This document shows, one piece after another, positions 1 through 6,575 of a stretch of 9,204 nt of DNA (positions are counted from its first letter, which is position 1; each line of letters starts with the position of its first letter). This DNA is from an uncultured Eubacteriales bacterium (GTDB lineage: Bacteria > Bacillota > Clostridia > UBA1381 > UBA9506), in the NCBI GenBank assembly GCA_902478395.1, contig CABSKZ010000096.1, positions 1 through 9,204 of the forward strand, written 5' to 3'. The translations under genes were made by a program, and so were the position numbers. The notes beneath the pieces were generated by a model. That model was not told the origin of the DNA. It saw only the letters and a program-made list of their open reading frames with translations, and did not search any database.

Positions 1-53
1 GGACAGGCGGGTATCAAACACGAATTTATTTGTTGGCAGAGTATCAGTCAAAC

Positions 54-86
54 AAAAAACGGCGTTCCGGATTCGGAGCGCCGTTT
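54..86 (-). terminator. Rho-independent terminator of the GH4/fusion operon
   Basis: Read on the minus strand, a 7-bp stem AACGGCG/CGCCGTT (58-64 with 79-85) is followed by one C-A mismatch and a 4-bp TCCG/CGGA stem closing a 4-nt loop. The descending arm runs straight into a run of six T (54-59 as A on the plus strand). It starts 16 nt after the stop codon of the fusion gene, the expected place for the end of that transcript. On the plus strand the tail is only TTT, so it is mainly a minus-strand terminator. Confidence 0.9.
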
Positions 87-101
87 CTGCCAGAGGAATC
101 G

Positions 102-2633
102 TTATGCCGTTTCCACGGAGTTTGCAGATTGGAGGCCAAACTTTTCGACTGCGTGTTCCCGCATTTTATATTTCAGAATTTTTCCAGCGGCATTCATCGG
201 GAAGCTGTCTACGAAATCTACATAGCGCGGTGTTTTGTGTTTTGCCATGTGGGAAGCGACATATTCCTTGAGTTCCTCTTCTGTCATTTCCTCGCCGTCT
301 TTTAAAATGACACATGCCATAATTTCTTCGCCGTATTGCTTGTCCGGAACCCCGATGACCTGCACATCGGAGACTTTCGGATGCGTATAGATGAAGTCTT
401 CAATTTCCTTTGGATAGATGTTCTCGCCGCCGCGGATAATCATATCCTTGATGCGGCCTGTAATTTTATAATTGCCGTCTTCCAGCCTGCGGGCCAAATC
501 GCCCGTGTGAAGCCAGCCATCCTCGTCAATGGCTGCGGCTGTTGCCTCCGGCATTTTATAGTACCCCTTCATGATGTTGTACCCTTTTGCAACAAATTCA
601 CCGTCCGCATTGTCCGGTAAATCCTCGCCGGTTTCCGGGTCGACGATTTTGCACGTTACACCGTACATCGCGCCGCCGACCGTGTTGACACGGGTATCAA
701 TCGAATCCGTCGTCTTGCTCATTGTACAGCCGGGCGAAGCCTCGGTCTGGCCGTAGGTGATGCAGATTTCGCTCATGTGCATTTTCTCAATAACATCCTG
801 CATGACCTTGACAGGGCAGGGGCTTCCGGCCATAATTCCCGTCCGCATATGGCTAAAGTCGGTCTTTTCAAAATCCTCATGCCCGAGCATTGCGATGAAC
901 ATGGTCGGCACACCATGAAACGCGGTAATTTTTTCCTGATTAATGCAGGCTAGGCCCTTTTTGGGCGAGAAAGCTGGGATGGGAGACATGGTCGTTCCAT
1001 GCGTCATGGAAGCGGTCATCGCCAGAACCATGCCAAAGCAGTGGAACATGGGCACTTGAATCATCATTCTGTCCGCAGTGGAGAGATCCATGCAGTCGCC
1101 GATTGCCTTTCCGTTGTTTACCACGTTATAATGCGTCAGCATAACGCCCTTTGGGAAGCCTGTCGTACCGGAGGTATACTGCATATTACAGACATCGTGC
1201 TTATTGATGGCGGCCGCGCGGCGGTATACCTCTTCGACCGGGATGCGATCCGCAAGCGCGAGGCTTTCCTCCCAGGTGTAGCAGCCCTTCTGCTCAGAAT
1301 CCACCGATATGATGTTGCGAAGAAATGGCAGGCGCTTAATGTGCAGGGGCTTGCCTTTTTCGGCAGTTTCCAGCTCAGGACATAGCTCTTTCATAATGGC
1401 GACGTAGTCGGAATCCTTATATCCGTCAATCATAACCAGCGTGTGGGTGTCTGACTGGCGCAGCAAATATTCCGCTTCGTGGATTTTATAGGCGGTGTTG
1501 ACCGTAACGAGAACGGCTCCGATTTTGGTTGTCGCCCAGAAGGTGATGTACCACTGGGGGACGTTGGTCGCCCAAATCGCGACGTGGTCGCCGGGCTTCA
1601 CGCCCATCGCAATCAGGGAACGGGCAAAGGTGTCCACATCGTCGCGGAATTCACTGTAGGTTCTGGTATAATCAAGCGTGGTATAGCGAAACGCGTATTG
1701 GTCGGGAAATTCATCCACCATACGGTCGAGCACCTGTGGAAAGGTGAGGTCTATTAGATGCTCTTTCGGCCATACATATTTTCCGGTTTTAGCATTGTTG
1801 TCATACAGTCTGTGGGATTCAGCCGGCGTGTCCATATACTGGCTCATAAAATTCGCAAAATGGGGGAAAACGATTCCGGCATCGCTCAAATCCGGTGCGT
1901 AGCGTTTCAGCCATTCGAGGGAAACATAGCCCTCGTAATTGATGGAGCGCAGTGCGAGCATGGCCGAATCAATTGGCAAATCACCTTCGCCCATCATTTT
2001 ATAGCGTACGGCTCCGTTTTCAATCACAGAATCCTTAACATGGGTATATTTGATGTATGCACCCAGATTCTGCACCGTTTGCTCCGGACTTTCTCCGGCA
2101 AAACGATAGGGATGGTGTATGTCCCATAGGGCGGCGACGTTGTCGCTTTCAATCTGGTCCAGCAGTGTGCACAGACGTTTTGTGTCTGCATAGACGCCGT
2201 TGGTCTCAATTAGAAGCGTGACATTTTTTTCCTCCGCGGCGGGAATCAAGCGGCTAAGTGCGGCGAGTACGACCGCGTCGTCTACCTCTCCGTCCACGTC
2301 TGCGTTCTGGTCGGCCAGAATACGGATATAGGGTGTGCCGAGTTTTGCCGCCAAATTGATATAATCTAAAATTTCCGCACAAGTTTCGTCTGCCTGGTCG
2401 GCATATTTCAGGCTTCTTCCTGTGGACAGGCAGGGAATCTCAAGATGCAGTTTTTTCAGCAACGCGACAGTTTTCGGCAAGTTTTCCTCCCGGAATGGCT
2501 TGCTGTTCACTGCGAAAATTTCGTCGCCCAGACCGCGGATTTCAATTCCCTGAAAACCGATGTCCTTAGCCATGGAATAAATATCGGACCAGTCAAAATC
2601 CGGACAGCCCAATGTGGAAAATGCGAGTTTCAT
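102..2633 (-). CDS. Fusion: sugar-phosphate isomerase/epimerase-like TIM barrel + AMP-forming acyl-CoA synthetase
   Basis: An 843-residue protein with two enzymes in one chain. Residues 1-265 are an AP-endonuclease-2/xylose-isomerase-like TIM barrel; E143 (LIETN), D171 (LWDIHHP), H198 (THVKD) and E240 (SLEW) sit where this family binds a divalent metal. Residues about 290-843 are an ANL-superfamily ligase: P-loop YTSGTTGFPKG (486-496), YGQTE (627-631), GWLHTGDLA (706-714), hinge GRIKDMIIRGGENIYP (726-741) and the acyl-adenylate lysine K818 in NAAGK. It resembles FadD-like fatty acyl-CoA synthetases more than amino-acid adenylation domains, so ATP-dependent formation of an acyl-CoA is likely; the acid is unknown. 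No signal peptide is seen; cytosolic. AGGAGG lies 6 nt before this ATG. Met263 and Met267 at the junction have no ribosome binding site, so the synthetase is not separately started. It is the second gene of the operon, 89 nt after the GH4 gene. The domain calls are firm; the joint function is inferred. Confidence 0.93.
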   Translation of the reverse strand: MKLAFSTLGCPDFDWSDIYSMAKDIGFQGIEIRGLGDEIFAVNSKPFREENLPKTVALLKKLHLEIPCLSTGRSLKYADQADETCAEILDYINLAAKLGTPYIRILADQNADVDGEVDDAVVLAALSRLIPAAEEKNVTLLIETNGVYADTKRLCTLLDQIESDNVAALWDIHHPYRFAGESPEQTVQNLGAYIKYTHVKDSVIENGAVRYKMMGEGDLPIDSAMLALRSINYEGYVSLEWLKRYAPDLSDAGIVFPHFANFMSQYMDTPAESHRLYDNNAKTGKYVWPKEHLIDLTFPQVLDRMVDEFPDQYAFRYTTLDYTRTYSEFRDDVDTFARSLIAMGVKPGDHVAIWATNVPQWYITFWATTKIGAVLVTVNTAYKIHEAEYLLRQSDTHTLVMIDGYKDSDYVAIMKELCPELETAEKGKPLHIKRLPFLRNIISVDSEQKGCYTWEESLALADRIPVEEVYRRAAAINKHDVCNMQYTSGTTGFPKGVMLTHYNVVNNGKAIGDCMDLSTADRMMIQVPMFHCFGMVLAMTASMTHGTTMSPIPAFSPKKGLACINQEKITAFHGVPTMFIAMLGHEDFEKTDFSHMRTGIMAGSPCPVKVMQDVIEKMHMSEICITYGQTEASPGCTMSKTTDSIDTRVNTVGGAMYGVTCKIVDPETGEDLPDNADGEFVAKGYNIMKGYYKMPEATAAAIDEDGWLHTGDLARRLEDGNYKITGRIKDMIIRGGENIYPKEIEDFIYTHPKVSDVQVIGVPDKQYGEEIMACVILKDGEEMTEEELKEYVASHMAKHKTPRYVDFVDSFPMNAAGKILKYKMREHAVEKFGLQSANSVETA

Positions 2634-2639
2634 GTTGTT

Positions 2640-2645
2640 CCTCCT
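2640..2645 (-). promoter_or_regulatory. Ribosome binding site of the fusion gene
   Basis: A perfect AGGAGG on the minus strand, 6 nt before the ATG at 2633. It fixes the start at the TIM-barrel domain and shows that the fusion protein is translated from its full N-terminus. Confidence 0.85.
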
Positions 2646-2669
2646 GATATCAGTGATTCTTGGTGTATG

Positions 2670-2714
2670 GGGGCAACGGCCCCGTTTGTATATGAACCTT
2701 TCCGCTCACGGAAA
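2670..2714 (-). other. Twin hairpins in the GH4/fusion intercistronic gap
   Basis: Two compact inverted repeats fill the middle of the 89-nt gap: TTTCCG/CGGAAA (2699-2704 with 2709-2714, 4-nt loop) and GGGGC/GCCCC (2670-2674 with 2679-2683, 4-nt loop). Neither is followed by a T run in the minus direction, so they are not typical terminators. They could protect or process the message and so set the ratio of the two proteins. That role is inferred. Confidence 0.45.
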
Positions 2715-2722
2715 AGCGTTTT

Positions 2723-4126
2723 TTAAAATTTTGGTACTTCAAAGCCTGCCTGCTGCATCGCACACCGCAGCTCCTCAGCCATTTCCCGGATTGTTTGCGG
2801 GCGCATCGCTTTGCATTGCGGGTCGTGGTACAATGCCTGCATCAGCAGCTTCGGGTCGCCGTTTAACATCCCATCCACAATCCATTTGGTGCAAAGCGCC
2901 TGTGGACGCATCAGCTCCAGCAGATAATCCGGCACAGAATTTGCACAGACCGCGCGCACGCCGTAGCCGTCGGCAATTCCCATTGTTTCGACGCAAATAT
3001 CCGCAGGAAGCCCCTGTACCTGACCGTTGTTCATAAGGTTTACCGCATTCAGGACCGTCGGTTTGTTATACAGATAGGCAGAGATAATATTTGCGCTGTG
3101 TTCCCGGGAAGGCCGTGGGGTATAGGTTCCTTTTTTCACTTTAAAGCTCTCAAGTTCTTCCCAAAAACTCTTTTTAAAAATTGCCGAACGGTTTTTCCGG
3201 TTTTCTTTCGGCTGGCGCGGCAGTCCGTATTCCGGCATCCATTCCGTTGCGTCTCCGTGAATATCGATATAAGGCTCCAGCGCTGGATAATTGCTCATGA
3301 CATAGGGCAAAAATTCACAGATGTGAAAGCCGTTTGGATATGGCAGATATCCATAAGCGTCATATAGCTCCGCCATGATGCTGTAGGCGGAAATGAAATT
3401 TACTTCCCTGTCAAACGCGCTGTCGTTTTCTTTTTTTAATAAATCAAGCAGGGAACCAGAGCCAAGCCGTTCCCGCAAAAGTGGGTAGCCGCTTTTGCCG
3501 TCAATTTTAAAATCCAGCACCCACAAAAAGTGGTTCATGCCTGCTATATCGTAGGAAATTTTGCTGAAATCCTCCAAATCGAAAAGCCGGGCGAGCATTC
3601 GCTGGATTTCATAGAAAGCGGAACAAAACCCAACGACCGGGTTGCGGCATAGCCGGGAAAGTACGGCGGTCGTCGTCGACATCGGATTTGTATAGTTGAC
3701 CACAATGGCATCCGGGCACAGCTCGCTGACATCTTTTGCAATATCCACAAACGCGGGAATATTCCGGATAGAACGAATCCAGCCCGCTGGGCCTGCGGTA
3801 TCTGCGCCGGTAGCAAAAATACCGTATTTTTCCGGAATTGCGATGTCAAGATACGACGCCTTCATCCCGCCGACCAGTATGGCAATTAGAACGGCGTCCA
3901 CCCCTTCCAACGCCTTCCGGCGGTCGGTATAGTAAAGGTGGTCATCCTCTTCTCGGCCATATGCAAGGGACGCGGCCTCTCCCCACCCGGCGCAGTCCCG
4001 GGCGGTTTCCTCGTTGATATCCATATACCGGATTTCGAGCGGCTCCCCGCTGAATTCATAGAACAGTTCCTTGACCAGGGTTGTCGCCCAATAGTACCCG
4101 ACCCCAACAATACAGATTTTTTTCAT
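2723..4126 (-). CDS. Glycoside hydrolase family 4 (MelA/LplD-like), atypical active-site motif
   Basis: 467 residues, a normal length for GH4, a family that cleaves glycosides through NAD+-mediated oxidation at C3 with a divalent metal. Visible parts: an N-terminal Rossmann strand-turn KICIVGVGYY (3-12), acidic D36 ending the second strand, the signature GADTAGPAGWIRSIRNIP (107-124), NYTNPMS (144-150), Cys168 and His199 (GMNHF) in the positions of the family's metal ligands, and a MelA/LplD-like C-terminal block DGYGVRAVCANSVPDYL (386-402). The segment that in known members reads CHE, CHS, CHG or CNV and tracks substrate is here CSAF (168-171), so the substrate cannot be assigned. GGGAGC upstream of the ATG is an acceptable ribosome site. 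No sugar transporter gene is adjacent. It is the first gene of an operon with the fusion gene. It could be an alpha-galactosidase/galacturonidase relative or a member of an uncharacterised subfamily. Confidence 0.9.
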   Translation of the reverse strand: MKKICIVGVGYYWATTLVKELFYEFSGEPLEIRYMDINEETARDCAGWGEAASLAYGREEDDHLYYTDRRKALEGVDAVLIAILVGGMKASYLDIAIPEKYGIFATGADTAGPAGWIRSIRNIPAFVDIAKDVSELCPDAIVVNYTNPMSTTTAVLSRLCRNPVVGFCSAFYEIQRMLARLFDLEDFSKISYDIAGMNHFLWVLDFKIDGKSGYPLLRERLGSGSLLDLLKKENDSAFDREVNFISAYSIMAELYDAYGYLPYPNGFHICEFLPYVMSNYPALEPYIDIHGDATEWMPEYGLPRQPKENRKNRSAIFKKSFWEELESFKVKKGTYTPRPSREHSANIISAYLYNKPTVLNAVNLMNNGQVQGLPADICVETMGIADGYGVRAVCANSVPDYLLELMRPQALCTKWIVDGMLNGDPKLLMQALYHDPQCKAMRPQTIREMAEELRCAMQQAGFEVPKF

Positions 4127-4147
4127 ATTTTGCTCCCTTTCCAGGCA

Positions 4148-4181
4148 TACCGGTCGAGGACAGCAGCGAAACCAACCGGTA
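4148..4181. promoter_or_regulatory. Inverted repeat TACCGGT-N20-ACCGGTA in the GH4 leader
   Basis: TACCGGT (4148-4154) and ACCGGTA (4175-4181) are perfect 7-bp arms, and each contains the palindrome ACCGGT. They lie between the predicted transcription start (about 4208) and the GH4 start codon. This suits a roadblock operator for a sugar-responsive repressor, or a leader hairpin. The repeat is certain; the function is inferred. Confidence 0.4.
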
Positions 4182-4214
4182 GAGCAGGAACTAATTTTTG
4201 AATGTTTACCTTAA

Positions 4215-4243
4215 AATATATCAAACCTTTGCGGAAAAGTCAA
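4215..4243 (-). promoter_or_regulatory. Sigma-70-type promoter for the GH4/fusion operon
   Basis: Minus-strand TTGACT (4238-4243) and TATATT (4215-4220) are separated by exactly 17 nt; each matches the consensus at five of six positions. Transcription would start near 4208, giving a leader of about 80 nt before the GH4 ATG. It lies in the gap after the PstS-like gene, so the operon probably does not depend on that gene's transcript. Confidence 0.65.
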
Positions 4244-4266
4244 GTAGCGGCAGTGAGAATGAAGAG

Positions 4267-4299
4267 ATTATACACGGCTATTGCGCTAAGGGCGTGTAT
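4267..4299 (-). promoter_or_regulatory. TATAAT box inside dyad ATACACG-N16-CGTGTAT
   Basis: A perfect TATAAT (4267-4272, minus strand) overlaps one arm of a 7-bp inverted repeat (4270-4276 and 4293-4299) that straddles the stop codon of the PstS-like gene. No good -35 lies 16-18 nt upstream. It may be a second, regulated promoter for the GH4 operon or a weak transcript-end hairpin; no T run follows it. Confidence 0.3.
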
Positions 4300-5528
4300 C
4301 CGGTTTGCGCAACGAGGGATTGGCCTTGCTCCCCAAGCATCCATTTTACAAATTGTTTCGTGTTTTCGTCCGCGTCCGATCTTGTGACTGCATAGAACGC
4401 AGAAGCTATCGGATATGTATTGTTCTCAATGTTTTCCACGCTTGGGGCGATCCCGTCAATACTAAGCAGCTTGATTTGACTGTTTTTTACCATCTCCGTC
4501 GAATAGAAACGGAAGGAAAAACCAATTGCATTTTTATAATTTTTGTAGTCCGCAGTCTGCTTGATGATGCCGGCCATTGCGTCGATTACTTCCGTTGTTT
4601 GTGGCGCGGCAAGGTCTTTGCCCTTCATGAGGCGCTGAAGTGCGCTCTGGCTACCGCTGCCTTCATCGCGTTGAAACGCCTTGATTTCTCCAAGATTCGC
4701 TCCGAGCTCTTTCCAGTCAGTGATTTTACCGGAATATATATCCTGTATCTGTTCCAGTGACAGCGTGTCTATTGGATTTTTTGCGTTTACAAAGAAAACG
4801 AAGGCCTCTTTCCCAATCGGGGTGAACACGAGTTCGACGCCGTTGCTCTTGGCGGCTTGTTCCTGCTTTTCAGACGGAGACGCCACAAATATGATATCTA
4901 CAGTTCCGGCAATCAGGTTTTCATATGCTGTTGATGTGGTGGTGCATTTGAGGTATGGATTTGCACGGACCTGGTAGTTTTCCCGTAATATTTCTTCAGG
5001 ATAGACCGCCCTCGCAAATGCGGAGTAGACGGGGTACAGAGCTGTTGCGCCGTCCAGCCTTGGAATCCCGCTGTTAAATTTCAGTGAGGATTCGCGATTC
5101 AACGTTGCAACCTTCGAGTTTTGGCCGTATGGAACATATTGGCTCAGCAAATCGTCCCCTTCACTTAATGTAGGGAGATGGTCCTCGTATATGACGTATC
5201 CCTGATAGCTGCCGAAGAAAACCGCTAAAACAGCGAAGATACAGATGAAAGGAATATAAATATATTTTTTCTTTATGCCTCCCCAAATCAGACAGGACAG
5301 CACAGCGACAGCGAAAAGCGCAGAAATCAGGATGAAAATAACATAAACATTTGCACGGACGCTTTCAAACGCGACCAGAAGAGCGCCAAACAGTGCCGTT
5401 ACTGCAATTCCAACCACTACGGCCAAATTTGTCAGAATTTTTCCCAAAGCCACCTCTTTTTTTGTCACAATGAGAACAATTCCGGCGATAAACATACCCA
5501 ACGGGAGGAGAAAAAACAATTGCGCCAT
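4278..5528 (-). CDS. PstS-like substrate-binding protein with four N-terminal membrane helices
   Basis: 416 residues. Four hydrophobic segments (about 3-21, 31-53, 60-83, 90-108) precede a PBP-like domain (about 115-416). Basic residues sit after helix 1 (TKK) and after helix 3 (IKKK), so the positive-inside rule puts the N-terminus and the binding domain outside. Phosphate-binding-protein hallmarks are LDGATALYP (158-166), YSGKITDWKELG (265-276) and RDEGSGSQSALQRLM (287-301), corresponding to the anion-binding loops of PstS. There is no lipobox, the usual anchor of Gram-positive PstS proteins. AAAGGAGG lies 8 nt before the ATG. No pstC, pstA, pstB or phoU is in the window. It probably binds phosphate or another oxyanion at the membrane; whether it feeds a transporter or acts as a sensor is unknown. 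The family call is firm, the ligand inferred. Confidence 0.88.
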   Translation of the reverse strand: MAQLFFLLPLGMFIAGIVLIVTKKEVALGKILTNLAVVVGIAVTALFGALLVAFESVRANVYVIFILISALFAVAVLSCLIWGGIKKKYIYIPFICIFAVLAVFFGSYQGYVIYEDHLPTLSEGDDLLSQYVPYGQNSKVATLNRESSLKFNSGIPRLDGATALYPVYSAFARAVYPEEILRENYQVRANPYLKCTTTSTAYENLIAGTVDIIFVASPSEKQEQAAKSNGVELVFTPIGKEAFVFFVNAKNPIDTLSLEQIQDIYSGKITDWKELGANLGEIKAFQRDEGSGSQSALQRLMKGKDLAAPQTTEVIDAMAGIIKQTADYKNYKNAIGFSFRFYSTEMVKNSQIKLLSIDGIAPSVENIENNTYPIASAFYAVTRSDADENTKQFVKWMLGEQGQSLVAQTGYTPLAQ

Positions 5529-5629
5529 AACTTTTGCCTCCTTTATCTACTATTTAAAATCTCTGCGAATATGCGCGATAAACCGCTCCGTTTTCATTTT
5601 AATATATAAAGCTAAGTTGTTTCTATATC

Positions 5630-6373
5630 TTACTCATCAAATATTAATGGTATCCCCAACGCGCAAAGCCTGTTATTTGCCATTTTTACGCGCTTGGGCA
5701 GATAATCATCTACTCTGTGCCCGTCAAATCCGACACTCATTTTTACTCCGCTATCCTTTATCATTTTAATAAGAGCCTCGTCATAAAAAATTCTTTTTAC
5801 ATATTGATGCTCGCGGTATGAATGGATACTGTCGTAATTTACATTCACTTCCCAAAAGATGTTTTCTTCTGCCATCTTTTTTAAAAATGTATAAGTATCT
5901 TTGCCTTGATTTTCAAGCATCTGAGGAATATCTGTATGCGCGATTCCCTTATACTTGCAGCCGTATCTTTTTGCATAATCAAAAATGTCTTTTGCGACAC
6001 TTTCCGAGTCATCTATATGCTCTATTAGGCAATAGTCGAATTTTGATAAATCAAGTTCTTCAGGAACTGTCAAATAATCTTTGCGGATGGTTGGAATTTC
6101 GATGCCGGCTGCTAATTTTATTCTATCGCTGTATTTTTGTTTTAATAAGGTCATATGATCGCGGTATCGGTCTACTGCCGCCTGATAATCCCTGCTCCAT
6201 TCATTTCTGTTTGAATTTAACGGTATATTAGGTCTTTGCTGCGCGATACCATAACAATGATCACAAATACCAAATAGCTCCACGCCTCCCGCAATTGCAG
6301 CCTCTATGATTGTAGAAGGTGCGTCTTCGCCACAAAAAGAATAATATGTGTGCGAATGTAAATCTTGTATCAT
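5630..6373 (-). CDS. PHP-domain metal-dependent phosphoesterase (histidinol-phosphatase-like)
   Basis: 247 residues covering one PHP domain. Metal-binding motifs in order: HSHTYYS (H6, H8), GICDHC (D38, H39), AAGIEI (E92), LIEH (H119), AHTD (H146) and GFDGHR (D217, H219). The full set argues for an active trinuclear-metal phosphoesterase in the cytosol. PHP proteins of this size include histidinol-phosphate phosphatases and nucleotide or sugar-phosphate phosphatases; no other his gene is nearby, so HisK is not supported. AAGGAGG stands 9 nt before the ATG at 6373. It is followed by a 101-nt gap to the PstS-like gene with no convincing terminator or promoter, so read-through is possible. Base composition is lower in GC than that of the GH4 operon. 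Confidence 0.88.
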   Translation of the reverse strand: MIQDLHSHTYYSFCGEDAPSTIIEAAIAGGVELFGICDHCYGIAQQRPNIPLNSNRNEWSRDYQAAVDRYRDHMTLLKQKYSDRIKLAAGIEIPTIRKDYLTVPEELDLSKFDYCLIEHIDDSESVAKDIFDYAKRYGCKYKGIAHTDIPQMLENQGKDTYTFLKKMAEENIFWEVNVNYDSIHSYREHQYVKRIFYDEALIKMIKDSGVKMSVGFDGHRVDDYLPKRVKMANNRLCALGIPLIFDE

Positions 6374-6413
6374 GAACGCTATCCTCCTTAGCCATTTTGT
6401 CAGGGTTCCATTT

Positions 6414-6433
6414 TATGGTGCCAGGGTATCATA
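6414..6433 (-). promoter_or_regulatory. Possible -10 box and imperfect dyad before the PHP gene
   Basis: Minus-strand TATGAT (6428-6433) matches the -10 consensus at five of six positions and would give a leader of about 47 nt. It lies inside an imperfect 20-bp dyad (6414-6433). No convincing -35 is present at 16-18 nt. The adjacent TTATGGT (6413-6419) also occurs in the dyad of the flavoprotein promoter. Confidence 0.3.
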
Positions 6434-6487
6434 ATGCAGCAACGTTCTCAATAATAAAATTTCGTCCGCCTTTGGACAACGCGAATT

Positions 6488-6501
6488 AAAACATATGTTT
6501 T
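6488..6501. repeat. Perfect 14-bp palindrome AAAACATATGTTTT
   Basis: A perfect palindrome in the 202-nt gap between the flavoprotein stop and the PHP start. It could be an operator or a weak transcript-end element for the flavoprotein gene. AT-rich palindromes also arise by chance, so no function is assigned. Confidence 0.3.
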
Positions 6502-6575
6502 TTCCCAAATCATCAAAATTGTTCTGCGTCCGCTGTCTTTTATGATCAAAAGTGCTATTTTATTCGTCCTTAAAA

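Noticed and set aside
1833..1845. Internal start at Met263 or Met267 that would split the fusion into two proteins
   Set aside because: No Shine-Dalgarno sequence lies upstream, and the frame is continuous from a start with a perfect AGGAGG.
999..3036. Open frames on the plus strand opposite the GH4 and fusion genes (for example 999-1385 and 2614-3036)
   Set aside because: They lie antisense to strongly supported genes, show no recognisable domains, and lack good ribosome binding sites.
4278..4300. Intrinsic terminator for the PstS-like gene from the ATACACG/CGTGTAT repeat
   Set aside because: The loop is long, the stem overlaps the coding end, and no T run follows; a promoter-linked dyad is at least as likely.
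5630..6373. Assignment of the PHP protein as histidinol-phosphatase HisK
   Set aside because: The fold fits, but no histidine biosynthesis gene is nearby and PHP phosphoesterases have many substrates.
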